Source of the DNA: Lentzea terrae
Lineage (GTDB): Bacteria > Actinomycetota > Actinomycetes > Mycobacteriales > Pseudonocardiaceae
Direction: 5' to 3'
Assembly (NCBI RefSeq): GCF_003265345.1
Contig: NZ_QFWW01000032.1
Span: forward strand, 100,319 to 164,318
DNA length: 64,000 nucleotides
This document shows positions 33,186 to 41,002 of this stretch, in pieces. The notes beneath the pieces are model-generated. The model had not been told where the DNA came from. It was given only the letters and a program-made list of their open reading frames with translations, and did no database searches. The translations under genes and the position numbers were made by a program. Numbering within the stretch: the first letter of the stretch is position 1; every line of letters starts with the position of its first letter.

Positions 33186-34577
33186 ATGACGGTAGAAGTT
33201 GAGGTCGTGGCGACCTCGTCGCTGGGTGACCGGAGCTACCTGGCACACGACGGACAGGTGGCGGTGGTGGTCGATCCGCAGCGCGACATCGACCGGGTGG
33301 TGGCGCTGGCGGGCCGGCGCGGCGTGCGCATCACGCACGTCGTGGAGACCCACCTGCACAACGACTACGTGTCCGGCGGACTGGCGCTGGCCAGGCTGAC
33401 CGGCGCGGTGTACGCGGTGGCGGCGGCGGACCACGTCGGGTTCGACCGGTTACCGGTGCGCGACGGGGACGAGATCGCGCTGTCCGGCCAGATGTGGCTG
33501 ACTGTGGTGGCCACGCCAGGCCACACGTTCCACCACGTGTCGTACGTGTTGCACGGCCCGGACGGGCCGATCGGTGTGTTCACCGGTGGTTCGCTGTTGT
33601 TCGGCACGACCGGCCGGACGGACCTGCTCGGCAACCAGCACGCCGACACGTTGGCGCGTCACCAGCACGCCTCGGTGCGACGGCTCGCCGACCTGGTGCC
33701 GGACGGTGCACAGGTGTGGCCGACGCACGGGTTCGGCAGCTTCTGCTCGGCGACCCAGGCGGACGCGCCGTCCTCGACGATCGGCAGGGAGAAGACCGCG
33801 AACCCGGCGCTGCGGCTGGAGACACACGACTTCGTCGTGCAGGTGCTGGCCGGGCTGGACGCGTATCCCGCGTACTACGCCCACATGGGCGTGCGGAACG
33901 CCGAGGGGGCGGAACTGGTCGATCTCACACCGGTCCGGATCGCCGACGCGGCAGAGCTGCGCGGCCGGATCGACGCCCAGGAGTGGGTGGTGGATCTGCG
34001 CTCCCGCAAGGCGTTCGCCCACCGGCACCTGACCGGCACGCTGAGCTTCGGGCTGGACGGTCCGATGTCCACCTGGCTGGGCTGGATGGCGCCGTGGGGC
34101 GCTCCCATCACGTTGCTGGGCGAGTCCGCCGAGCAGGTGGCCGAGGCGCAGCGCGAGCTGGCGCGGATCGGGATCGACCGGCCCGCGGCCGCGGCGACCG
34201 GCGCGCCGGAGCAGTGGGCCGACGACGACAGCCGGCTGGGTGAGCTGGCCGTGGCCACGTTCGCGGACCTCGCCGCGACACGGGCAGGGCGTCCGCCGCA
34301 CGGGTTGCCTCCCGCCGACGTGCTGCTGGACGTGCGGATGGGCGGTGAATGGCAGCAGGGCCACCTCGACGGCGCGCTGCACATCCCGTTGCCCGATCTG
34401 CCGGAGCGGGTGGCGGACGTGCCCGGCGGTGTCGTGTGGGTGCACTGCCAGTCCGGCTACCGGGCCTCCATCGCGGCGAGTGTGCTCGCCCGCGCGGGCC
34501 GTGTCGTGGTGCACGTCGACGACGACTTCGACACCGCCCGGCACGCCGGTCTGGTCGTGGCGGGGGAGCAGCGGTGA
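33186..34577 (+). CDS. Metallo-beta-lactamase fold / rhodanese fusion protein (persulfide dioxygenase-like)
   Basis: A 463-residue protein: an ETHE1/CstB-like metallo-beta-lactamase domain (about 1-230), a degenerate rhodanese domain without a catalytic cysteine (about 255-330), and an active rhodanese domain with CQSGYRA (about 365-460). In the metal site THLHNDY keeps His56, His58 and Asp60, and TPGHTFHH keeps the next histidine. However, the iron-ligand Asp of ETHE1 (FTGD) is replaced by Gly (FTGGSLLF), so dioxygenase activity is uncertain. It likely processes persulfides or thiosulfate. ATG 33186 was chosen; ATG 33180 two codons upstream is possible. Two CstR operators precede it, and the next two genes are coupled by GTGA overlaps. 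Confidence 0.85.
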   Translation: MTVEVEVVATSSLGDRSYLAHDGQVAVVVDPQRDIDRVVALAGRRGVRITHVVETHLHNDYVSGGLALARLTGAVYAVAAADHVGFDRLPVRDGDEIALSGQMWLTVVATPGHTFHHVSYVLHGPDGPIGVFTGGSLLFGTTGRTDLLGNQHADTLARHQHASVRRLADLVPDGAQVWPTHGFGSFCSATQADAPSSTIGREKTANPALRLETHDFVVQVLAGLDAYPAYYAHMGVRNAEGAELVDLTPVRIADAAELRGRIDAQEWVVDLRSRKAFAHRHLTGTLSFGLDGPMSTWLGWMAPWGAPITLLGESAEQVAEAQRELARIGIDRPAAAATGAPEQWADDDSRLGELAVATFADLAATRAGRPPHGLPPADVLLDVRMGGEWQQGHLDGALHIPLPDLPERVADVPGGVVWVHCQSGYRASIAASVLARAGRVVVHVDDDFDTARHAGLVVAGEQR

Positions 34578-35149
34578 GCGCTCCGGTGACACTGGACGTC
34601 GCGGAGCTCCGGCGGCTGGTCGAGTCCGGGACGGGCCCGCGGCTGATCGACGTGCGCACCCCCGGTGAGTTCGAGGCCGCGCACATCCCCGGTGCCTACA
34701 ACGTGCCGCTGGACCTGCTGCGCGAGCACCGCGACGAGCTGCGCCGCCACCTGGACGAGCAGGTGGTGCTGGTCTGCCGGTCCGGACAGCGGGCAGGGCA
34801 GGCCGAGCAGGCGTTGACGGCGGCCGGCCTGCCCAACCTCCGGCTGCTGGCCGGTGGGATGACGGCCTGGCAGGCGGAGGGAGGCCCGGTGCGGCACGGG
34901 AAGCCGCGCTGGGACCTCGAACGCCAGGTCCGGTTGGTGGCGGGAGCGATCGTGGTGAGCGCGGTGCTCGCCGGGGTCTTCGTCCCGCCCGTCACGTGGC
35001 TCGCGGGTCTGGTGGGTGCAGGGCTGGTCGTGGCCGCGCTGAGCAACACCTGCCTGCTCGGACTGCTGCTGGCGAAGTTGCCGTACAACCGCGGCCCTCG
35101 CACCACCGTCGAGGCCGTGGTCGCCGCGCTGGGTGACGGAAGAGGGTGA
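34574..35149 (+). CDS. Rhodanese-DUF2892 membrane protein
   Basis: A 191-residue protein: an N-terminal rhodanese domain (about 5-105) with LIDVRTPGEFEAAHIPGAYNVPL and the active-site loop CRSGQRA, followed by two hydrophobic helices in a DUF2892 domain (VSAVLAGVFVPPVTWLAGLVGAGLVVAAL). It is thought to transfer sulfane sulfur at the membrane. GTG 34574 overlaps the preceding stop, and its own end overlaps the TauE-like gene, giving a tightly coupled three-gene operon. Confidence 0.92.
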   Translation: MSAPVTLDVAELRRLVESGTGPRLIDVRTPGEFEAAHIPGAYNVPLDLLREHRDELRRHLDEQVVLVCRSGQRAGQAEQALTAAGLPNLRLLAGGMTAWQAEGGPVRHGKPRWDLERQVRLVAGAIVVSAVLAGVFVPPVTWLAGLVGAGLVVAALSNTCLLGLLLAKLPYNRGPRTTVEAVVAALGDGRG

Positions 35150-36012
35150 GCGGGATGATCGTGCTCACGCTGCTCGCCGCGGTCCTCGTCGGAGTGGCTC
35201 TGGCGGTGCTCGGCGGCGGGGGGTCGATCCTGACCGTGCCGATCCTGGTCTACCTCGCCGGTCAGGATCCCAAGCAGGCGATCGCGATGTCGTTGTTCGT
35301 CGTGGGTGTCACCAGTGCTGTTGGTGCCGTGTCGCACGCACGGGCAGGGCGGGTGCGCTGGCGCACGGGACTGGTGTTCGGCGCCGCGGGCATGGCCGGG
35401 GCGTACGGCGGCGGCCGGCTCGCGCAGTTCGTCCCCGGCACGTGGCTGCTGGCAGGCTTCGCGTTGATGATGATCGCGACCGCGGTGGCGATGATCCGCG
35501 GACGCCGTGAGGGCGGCAAGGCGACGCCGCACGGAGAACTGCCGATCGGACGTGTCGTCGCCGAGGGCGTCGTGGTGGGTCTGGTCACCGGTCTGGTCGG
35601 TGCGGGCGGCGGTTTCCTCGTGGTGCCCGCGCTCGCGTTGCTGGGAGGACTGCCCATGGCGGTCGCGGTCGGCACGTCCCTCGTGGTGATCGCGATGAAG
35701 TCCGTCGCCGGACTGGCGGGCTACCTGGCGACCGTCCACATCGACTGGACGCTCGCCGCGCTGGTCACCGCGGCCGCGGTGGCGGGCAGCCTGGCGGGCG
35801 GCAGGCTGGCCGGGCGGATCCCGGAAACGGTGCTGCGCAAGGGGTTCGGCTGGTTCGTCCTCGTGATGGGCGGCTTCGTGCTGGCTCAGCAGCTGCCGGT
35901 CCTGTACTCCGTAGGCGCGGCGGTGCTGGCCGCCGCAGGCGGTGGCGTGTGGCTCGTGCACCGCAAGCACCGCAAGGATCACAGGGTGACAGCAGGTGGC
36001 GGCCCCGAGTAG
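35146..36012 (+). CDS. TauE/SafE family sulfite/thiosulfate exporter
   Basis: A 288-residue membrane protein with about eight helices and the repeated TauE motif (LVGVALAVLGGGGSILTVPILVYL; LVTGLVGAGGGFLVVPALALL). The family exports sulfite, sulfoacetate or similar anions. GTG 35146 overlaps the previous stop (GTGA); ATG 35155 is the alternative. It is the last gene of the CstR-controlled operon and is followed by a hairpin overlapping its stop. Confidence 0.92.
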   Translation: MSGMIVLTLLAAVLVGVALAVLGGGGSILTVPILVYLAGQDPKQAIAMSLFVVGVTSAVGAVSHARAGRVRWRTGLVFGAAGMAGAYGGGRLAQFVPGTWLLAGFALMMIATAVAMIRGRREGGKATPHGELPIGRVVAEGVVVGLVTGLVGAGGGFLVVPALALLGGLPMAVAVGTSLVVIAMKSVAGLAGYLATVHIDWTLAALVTAAAVAGSLAGGRLAGRIPETVLRKGFGWFVLVMGGFVLAQQLPVLYSVGAAVLAAAGGGVWLVHRKHRKDHRVTAGGGPE

Positions 36013-36022
36013 GGCCGCCACC
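35995..36022. terminator. Hairpin terminator after TauE-like gene
   Basis: An 11-bp perfect stem (GGTGGCGGCCC / GGGCCGCCACC) with a six-base loop spans the stop codon at 36010-36012 and lies 7 nt before the convergent DUF2202 relic's stop. Confidence 0.8.
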
Positions 36023-36028
36023 CTTGCC

Positions 36029-36395
36029 TCACCGGTTGAGCCACCGGTCGAACGCGGTCAGGTGGTGCTGCGATGCGGTCAGCAGGTGGCCGTAGACGCG
36101 CTGAACGTCGGGCGCGCTGAGGCCGTCGAGCGACTGGCGCAGCAGCGAGATGTCCGCCGTTTCCACCGTGCGGCCGGCTTCGAGCGCGGCGTCCTGGCTG
36201 CCGGATCCCTTGGCCAGCAGCTGGTCGTAGGTCGCCTGCACGGCCGGGGGTGGTGAAGCGACCAGGCGCCTGGTTCGCGGTGGGATCGGTGATCCCGTGG
36301 CGGGTCATCAGGGTCCGGACCGCCTCGAGGTGCGTGGTCTCCGCCGCGGCGATGCGGTCGAAGATCTGCAGGTCGTAGCGGTCGGCGAACGCGGG
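36029..36395 (-). pseudogene. DUF2202 ferritin-like protein, 5'-truncated and frameshifted
   Basis: A ferritin-like DUF2202 domain is readable in two minus-strand frames. The first is LPAFADRYDLQIFDRIAAAETTHLEAVRTLMTRHGITDP..NQAPGRFTTP; the second, from AVQATYDQLLAKGSGSQDAALEAG to the stop, ends HHLTAFDRWLNR. The frames meet in a run of five C residues (36245-36250 region), consistent with a one-base insertion or a sequencing slip. The start of the gene is gone: just upstream lies the tail of an oppositely oriented histidine kinase. The ExxH and helix pattern of the domain is otherwise kept. Confidence 0.78.
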
Positions 36396-36479
36396 GAGCT
36401 CGTGGCCGCGCACGGCGGCACCGTCACGGCCACGTCCAGCGCCGAGGGCACCGCCTTCACCATCAGCGTGCCGTGGTGA
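36396..36479 (+). pseudogene. Histidine kinase C-terminal relic
   Basis: The last 27 codons before a stop read LVAAHGGTVTATSSAEGTAF then TISVPW. This is the unmistakable end of the ATPase domain of a HisKA-type sensor kinase (AHGG...S..G.GT.F...P). Nothing upstream continues it; the DNA changes at about 36395 to the DUF2202 gene on the other strand. A deletion therefore joined the two genes. The relic's end overlaps the DUF302 gene's 3' end. Confidence 0.72.
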
Positions 36480-36861
36480 CCAGCGAGTCCAGGGCGGCCT
36501 GGATCCGCTGGCCGGCCTCCTCGGCGATCGGGCGCAGTTCCTCGCGCTCCGGCACCTCGGCGATCAGGGCGGGATCCAGCGCCTGGACCAGCGTGTGGTC
36601 GCCGTCGGCGCGGACGACGACGTTGCACGGGAGCAGAAGGCCGATCGTCCGGTCGACTTCAAGTGCCCTGTGTGCCAACGGCGGGTTGCACGCGCCGAGA
36701 ATCACGTACGGCTCCACTTCGGCGCCGAGCTTCTCGCGCATGGTCGCCCGGACGTCGATCTCGGTCAGCACACCGAAACCCTGTTCCTTCAACGCCGCGC
36801 GGACGGCCGGGACCGCGTCCTCGTAGGGCAGGTCGAGTGTGATGGTCAGGTCGTACTTCAC
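36463..36861 (-). CDS. DUF302 domain protein
   Basis: A 132-residue cytoplasmic protein of the DUF302 family: DLPYEDAVPAVRAALKEQGFGVLTEIDVRATMREKLG, then the hallmark YVILGACNPPLAHRAL and GLLLPCNVVV. The two cysteines (in GACNPP and LPCNV) are conserved in the family and may bind metal or persulfide; the function is unknown. GTG 36861 follows AAGGAG and lies 14 nt after the thioredoxin stop, so the two are likely co-transcribed from the CstR operator region. Confidence 0.9.
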   Translation of the reverse strand: MKYDLTITLDLPYEDAVPAVRAALKEQGFGVLTEIDVRATMREKLGAEVEPYVILGACNPPLAHRALEVDRTIGLLLPCNVVVRADGDHTLVQALDPALIAEVPEREELRPIAEEAGQRIQAALDSLVTTAR

Positions 36862-36875
36862 GGTATGGCTCCTTT

Positions 36876-37235
36876 TCAGCGGCGTGGCCGGGCGGCGGCA
36901 CGCACCTGGTCCATGTCGAGCGCGCCGACCTGGGTGATCAGTTCCTCGAGGGCGGCCGCGGGGAGTGCGCCGGGCTGCGCGTAGACGACGACTCCGTCGC
37001 GCACGACCATCAGCGTCGGGATCGACGAGATGCCGAACGTTCGCGCCAGGTCGGTCTCGGACTCGGTGTTCACCTTGCCGAACGTGATGTCGCCGTGCCG
37101 GAGCGCGGCCTGCTCGAAGACCGGCGCGAACATCCTGCACGGGCCGCACCACGACGCCCAGAAGTCGACCAGGACAGTGCCGGGCCGGCCCACGACCTCG
37201 GTGAAGTTGGACTTGGTCAGCTCAACGACCGCCAT
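36876..37235 (-). CDS. Thioredoxin
   Basis: A 119-residue thioredoxin with DFWASWCGPC (Cys30, Cys33), the cis-proline loop GISSIPTLMVV and a short charged C-terminal extension. It reduces disulfides and can also reduce persulfides. ATG 37235 follows AGAGGAGAG, and a CstR operator at 37256 stands 20 nt upstream. This ties it to the sulfide-responsive module rather than to general redox housekeeping. Confidence 0.95.
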   Translation of the reverse strand: MAVVELTKSNFTEVVGRPGTVLVDFWASWCGPCRMFAPVFEQAALRHGDITFGKVNTESETDLARTFGISSIPTLMVVRDGVVVYAQPGALPAAALEELITQVGALDMDQVRAAARPRR

Positions 37236-37255
37236 GAGGCTCTCCTCTCGTCAGG

Positions 37256-37269
37256 TACCCCAGGGGGTA
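37256..37269. promoter_or_regulatory. CstR/CsoR-type operator 3
   Basis: TACCCCAGGGGGTA, 20 nt upstream of the thioredoxin start on the leftward side of the divergent promoter. Confidence 0.83.
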
Positions 37270-37313
37270 TCTGTTCCAACGTCGTTCGCGGCGGGGTTGT
37301 TCCGGTGCTCAGG

Positions 37314-37327
37314 TACCCTGGGGGGTA
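37314..37327. promoter_or_regulatory. CstR/CsoR-type operator 4
   Basis: TACCCTGGGGGGTA, 16 nt upstream of the cstR-like GTG start, indicating autoregulation. It lies 58 bp from operator 3, nearly the same spacing as between operators 1 and 2 (56 bp). Confidence 0.83.
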
Positions 37328-37343
37328 CAGAAGGAGGTCCTTG

Positions 37344-37607
37344 GTGGAGCTGAACGAGGAAGTGCTCACCGACGTGGTCAAGCGGCTGCGGCGCGTGCAG
37401 GGGCAGGTCGGCGGGCTCGTGCAGATGATCGAGTCCGGACGGGACTGCAAGGACGTGATCACGCAGCTGGCCGCGGCGTCGCGCGCGCTGGACCGGGCCG
37501 GCTTCAAGCTGATCGCCAGCGGGCTGGAGCAGTGCATCTCCGACGGCTCCGAGCAGTCGGTGGCCGACCGCGCTCAACTGGAGAAGCTGTTTCTCGCACT
37601 GGCCTGA
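37344..37607 (+). CDS. cstR: CstR-type persulfide-sensing repressor (CsoR family)
   Basis: An 87-residue all-helical CsoR-family repressor (LRRVQGQVGGLVQMIESGRDCKDVITQL). Cys35 and Cys64 are present, but the copper-ligand histidine that in CsoR lies four residues before the second cysteine is Gly60 here (GLEQC). This Cys-x-Cys pattern without histidine is that of CstR, which senses persulfides rather than Cu(I). GTG 37344 follows AAGGAGG. Operators of the right type flank it and precede the rhodanese operon at 33186, so those are its likely targets. The 3' end overlaps the convergent cysteine desulfurase-like gene by 34 bp. Confidence 0.9.
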   Translation: MELNEEVLTDVVKRLRRVQGQVGGLVQMIESGRDCKDVITQLAAASRALDRAGFKLIASGLEQCISDGSEQSVADRAQLEKLFLALA

Positions 37608-39301
37608 CCGAGCAGGCACACAGGTGGCAGCACGAACCAGCGCAGCGACTCGAAGTCCTCCGGCAGTCCGGTGGGGCCGTCGTCGAGCAGGTCCGCGCGA
37701 GAGGCGAGCAGGCACCGGGCGTCCTCCAGTTGCGTGGCGAGGACCGCGTCGTCGGCCGGCGCTGACCGGTGGGGCGGGGGAGTGCCGGCGATCGCGACGG
37801 AGCGCAGATCCGGCAGTCCCAGCGGGACGGTCGCGGTGGCGCGGTGCCGCCACAGCCCGGTGTGCGGGTCGAAGACGTAGTCGGTCAGCAGCCGATGGCC
37901 GTACCGGGCGACCAGCCGCACGGCCTCGACGAGGTAGTCGCGGACGGCGTCGGTGATGAAGTAGTTGAAGTTCAGCCGCACCCAGCCCGGTTTGACCCCG
38001 TCGCAGCCGATGGCGACCTCGTGGTCGTAACCGCGGGAGTGCGCCGTGTCGATGGCGAGCAACCGGTGTCCGTACGGCCCGGCGCAGGAGCAGCCTCCGC
38101 GCGACTGGATGCCGAACAGGTCGTTGAGCACGGCGACCACGAAGTTGTGGTGCAGGAACCGGTCGCCGGAGCGGACGCGGAACGACACGATCGACAGGCG
38201 GGCCGCGTCGTGGCTGCCGAGGATCTCGATGCCGGGTTCGTCCTCCCACGTGACCAGGGCGTGCCGCCACAGGCGTTCCTCCCTGGCCTGGATCAGGCGG
38301 GTGCCGACGGCGTCCTTGAGCGCGAACACCAGACCGGCGCGGACGGACTCGACGATGGCGGGTGTGCCGCCTTCCTCCCGGGCGACCGGGTCGGTCAGGT
38401 AGCGATGGCCGAGCGGGTGGACGAACGCGACGGTGCCGCCACCCGGCACGGTCGGCACCCGGTTGGTGACCAGTTCCGTGCGGACCACGAGCACACCGGG
38501 GGTTTGCGGGCCGCCGGGGAACTTGTGCGGTGACAGGAAGATCGCGTCCTTGTGGTCGCCGCGGCCCGGTGCGCTCTCCCGCACGCGGATGGGCACGTAC
38601 GGGGCGGCGGCCGCGTAGTCCCAGAAGGACAGCGCGCCGTGGTCGTGCAGCAGCGCGGCGATGCTGTCGGCGTTGGTGAGCACGCCGGTGACGTTGGAGG
38701 CGGCGGAGAAGCTGCCGATCCTCAGTGGACGGTCGGCGTACCGGACCAGCTGGTGGCGCAGCTCGGCGACGTCGATGTGCCCGCGGGCATCCTCGCCGAT
38801 GACCACGACGTCCGCGATGGACTCGCGCCACGGCAGCTCGTTGGAGTGGTGCTCGTACGGGCCGACGAAGACCACGGGGCGCTGGTCGGAGGGGATCTGG
38901 TCCAGCAACGAGTACTTCTCGCTCAACCCCGCCGGGAGCCGCAGTTCGAGGATGGCGACGAGCTTGGCGATCGCGGCGGTCGCGCCGGAGCCGCAGAAGA
39001 CGACCACGTCGTCGTCGGTACCGCCGACCGAGTCGCGGATGAGCCGCCGGGCCTGCTCACGCAGCCTCGTGGTGTACAGACCTGTGCCGGAGCTCTCGGT
39101 GTGGGTGTTGGCGTAGCGGGGGAGCACGTGCGCGCGGATGAAGTCCTCGACGAAGTCCAGCGCCCGGCCGGACGCCGTGTAGTCCGCGTAGATGATCCGG
39201 CGCGGGCCGTAGGGTCCGTCGAGAACCTCGCCGTCACCGATGAGGCCGCGCCGGATGCGGTCCAGCAGAGGCGAGGCCTCCGCGTCGAGAACGTTGCCCA
39301 T
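37574..39301 (-). CDS. Aminotransferase class V / cysteine desulfurase-like protein
   Basis: A 575-residue PLP enzyme of the SufS/Csd-like fold, larger than the usual 400-430. Seen: YADYTASGRALDFVEDFI, the GSGATAAIAKLV phosphate loop, GPYEHHSNELPWRES, the PLP-lysine segment SPHKFPGG, and RGGCSCAGPYGHRLL with candidate catalytic cysteines. The last 100 or so residues extend beyond the fold. It probably mobilises sulfur from cysteine or a related thiol; the substrate is unproven. ATG 39301 is 39 nt from a box pair shared with the divergent SQR. A shrunken paralogue lies at 50621-50848. Confidence 0.88.
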   Translation of the reverse strand: MGNVLDAEASPLLDRIRRGLIGDGEVLDGPYGPRRIIYADYTASGRALDFVEDFIRAHVLPRYANTHTESSGTGLYTTRLREQARRLIRDSVGGTDDDVVVFCGSGATAAIAKLVAILELRLPAGLSEKYSLLDQIPSDQRPVVFVGPYEHHSNELPWRESIADVVVIGEDARGHIDVAELRHQLVRYADRPLRIGSFSAASNVTGVLTNADSIAALLHDHGALSFWDYAAAAPYVPIRVRESAPGRGDHKDAIFLSPHKFPGGPQTPGVLVVRTELVTNRVPTVPGGGTVAFVHPLGHRYLTDPVAREEGGTPAIVESVRAGLVFALKDAVGTRLIQAREERLWRHALVTWEDEPGIEILGSHDAARLSIVSFRVRSGDRFLHHNFVVAVLNDLFGIQSRGGCSCAGPYGHRLLAIDTAHSRGYDHEVAIGCDGVKPGWVRLNFNYFITDAVRDYLVEAVRLVARYGHRLLTDYVFDPHTGLWRHRATATVPLGLPDLRSVAIAGTPPPHRSAPADDAVLATQLEDARCLLASRADLLDDGPTGLPEDFESLRWFVLPPVCLLGQASARNSFSS

Positions 39302-39340
39302 CACCGGTTCATCGTGGATCGCGGCGGGAGTCCGCGGACG

Positions 39341-39377
39341 CTGTCGATGGGCCCGCGTGTGCGGGGACGAAGGCCCC
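39341..39377. promoter_or_regulatory. Paired DosR-type boxes, divergent desulfurase / SQR promoter
   Basis: CTGTCGATGGGCCC (39341-39354) and GGGACGAAGGCCCC (39364-39377) are 23 bp apart. They lie 39 nt from the leftward ATG and 36 nt from the rightward ATG. A diverged copy of this whole promoter is found at 50884-50920. Confidence 0.75.
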
Positions 39378-39413
39378 TGGGGACCGGTCGCGCCCCGTCG
39401 AAGACTGACGGAC

Positions 39414-40652
39414 ATGACCAAGCGGATCGTGATCCTCGGCGGTGGCACGGGCGGCACTCTGGCGGCCAACAGGCTGCGCCGCGCCCTGGACGCCGAGTGC
39501 GAGATCACCGTGGTCGACCGCGACGACGACCACGTCTACCAGCCGGGCCTGCTGTTCGTGCCGTTCGGGCTCGCCCACGCGGACGACCTGGTCCGGTCCC
39601 GGCGACGCCAGCTGCACGACGGCATCACCTACCGCGGCAGCGGCGTGGACCGAGTCGACGTGGAGGCCGACCGGGTGCACCTCGCCGACGGCGGCACGCT
39701 CGGCTACGACGTCCTGATCATCGCGACCGGTGCCCGGCTGGTGCCGGAGGAGACCGACGGCCTGACGGGGCCGGGCTGGATGAGCAAGGTGTTCAGCTTC
39801 TACGACCTGGAGGGCGCGACCGCGCTGGCACGGGCACTGGAGGAGTTCGACGGCGGCCGGCTCGTGGTCAACGTCGTGGACCTGCCGATCAAGTGCCCGG
39901 TGGCGCCGCTCGAGTTCTGCTTCCTGGCCGACTGGTACTTCCAGGAACGCGGCATCCGCGACCGGGTCAGCCTGACCTATGTGACGCCGCTGGACGGTGC
40001 GTTCACGAAGCCCGTCGCCTCCCGCGCGCTCGCCGGAATGCTGCAGGACAAGGGCATCGAGCTGGTGACCGAGTTCAACACCGGCGAGGTCGACGGTGGC
40101 GCGGGGAAGCTGATCTCGTACGACGAGCGCGAGGTCGAGTTCGACCTGGCGGTCGTGGTGCCGGTGCACGGTGGAGCCGAATGCGTCGAGCGGTCGTGGG
40201 GACTGGGCGACGCGCTCGGCTTCGTTCCCGCCGACGAACACACCCTGCGGTCCAAGGTGCGGGAGAACATCTTCGTCATCGGCGACGCCGCGGCGATCCC
40301 CACCTCGAAGGCGGGGTCGGTCACCCACTTCGAGGGCGAGGTGCTGACCCGCAACGTGGCCCGGTTCCTCGCGGGGGAGGAGCTCGACGCGAGCTTTGAC
40401 GGCCACACCAACTGCTTCATCGAGAGCGGGTTCGGCAAGGCGCTGCTGATCGACTTCAACTACGACACCGAGCCGTTGCCCGGTCACTACCCGTCGGCGG
40501 TAGGACTGCCGCTGTTGGCGGAGTCCAGGCTCAACCACCTGGGCAAGCTGATGTTCTCCTGGCTGTACTGGCACAGCCTCCTGCCCGGCCGGGACCTGCC
40601 CGGCGTGTCCGCCGCGATGCCCGTTGCGGGCAAGCGGTTCGAAGCCCGGTGA
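39414..40652 (+). CDS. Sulfide:quinone oxidoreductase-like flavoprotein
   Basis: A 412-residue FAD enzyme passing electrons from sulfide to the quinone pool at the membrane. Seen: the Rossmann start IVILGGGTGGTLAANRLRR, VYQPGLLFVPFG, the ATG motif IIATGARLVPEE, DLPIKCPVAPLE with a conserved cysteine, the second FAD motif NIFVIGDAAAIPTSKAGSVTHFEG, and CFIESG near the C-terminus. The cysteine in LPIKCPVAP and Cys in AECVE are candidates for the redox pair. ATG 39414 has no ribosome site and is 36 nt from its box. The TusE-like and DsrE-like genes follow. Confidence 0.9.
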   Translation: MTKRIVILGGGTGGTLAANRLRRALDAECEITVVDRDDDHVYQPGLLFVPFGLAHADDLVRSRRRQLHDGITYRGSGVDRVDVEADRVHLADGGTLGYDVLIIATGARLVPEETDGLTGPGWMSKVFSFYDLEGATALARALEEFDGGRLVVNVVDLPIKCPVAPLEFCFLADWYFQERGIRDRVSLTYVTPLDGAFTKPVASRALAGMLQDKGIELVTEFNTGEVDGGAGKLISYDEREVEFDLAVVVPVHGGAECVERSWGLGDALGFVPADEHTLRSKVRENIFVIGDAAAIPTSKAGSVTHFEGEVLTRNVARFLAGEELDASFDGHTNCFIESGFGKALLIDFNYDTEPLPGHYPSAVGLPLLAESRLNHLGKLMFSWLYWHSLLPGRDLPGVSAAMPVAGKRFEAR

Positions 40653-40663
40653 GGGGAGCACGA

Positions 40664-40981
40664 ATGTCCACAAAGGTGTATGCGGGGACCGAGGTGCCGG
40701 TCAACGACGAGGGGTTCTTCGTCGAACCCGGGCAGTGGAGTGAGGACATGGCGCCCGAGATCGCCCGTGAGGCTGGTGTCGGCGACTTGACCGATCGGCA
40801 CTGGCAGGTCATCAGGTTCATGCGCGCGGAGTTCGCGGAGAAGGGCACCGGCCCCACGGTTCGTGCCCTGGGCAAGACCTCGGGTGTCAGCGTGAAGGAG
40901 CTCTACCAGCTGTTCCCGAAGGGGCCCGCGAAGCTCGCGGCCCGCATCGCCGGTATTCCGAAGCCGCGCGGCTGCATCTGA
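40664..40981 (+). CDS. TusE/DsrC family sulfur-relay protein
   Basis: A 105-residue DsrC/TusE/DsvC-type protein. It shows the N-terminal D(E)xGF(F)xxPxxWSEDMA, the central LTDRHWQVIRFMRAEF and the C-terminal arm AGIPKPRGCI, with the conserved penultimate cysteine. The second cysteine that dissimilatory DsrC has about 11 residues upstream is not present, so it is a one-cysteine carrier. It likely accepts a persulfide from the adjacent DsrE-like protein. ATG 40664 follows GAGGGGAG. Confidence 0.9.
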   Translation: MSTKVYAGTEVPVNDEGFFVEPGQWSEDMAPEIAREAGVGDLTDRHWQVIRFMRAEFAEKGTGPTVRALGKTSGVSVKELYQLFPKGPAKLAARIAGIPKPRGCI

Positions 40982-41002
40982 GCGCAGAAAGGACCGTTCG
41001 CG

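Noticed and set aside
37344..37607. Copper-sensing CsoR
   Set aside because: The histidine ligand expected four residues before the second cysteine is glycine, and no copper ATPase is adjacent. Sulfur genes surround it.
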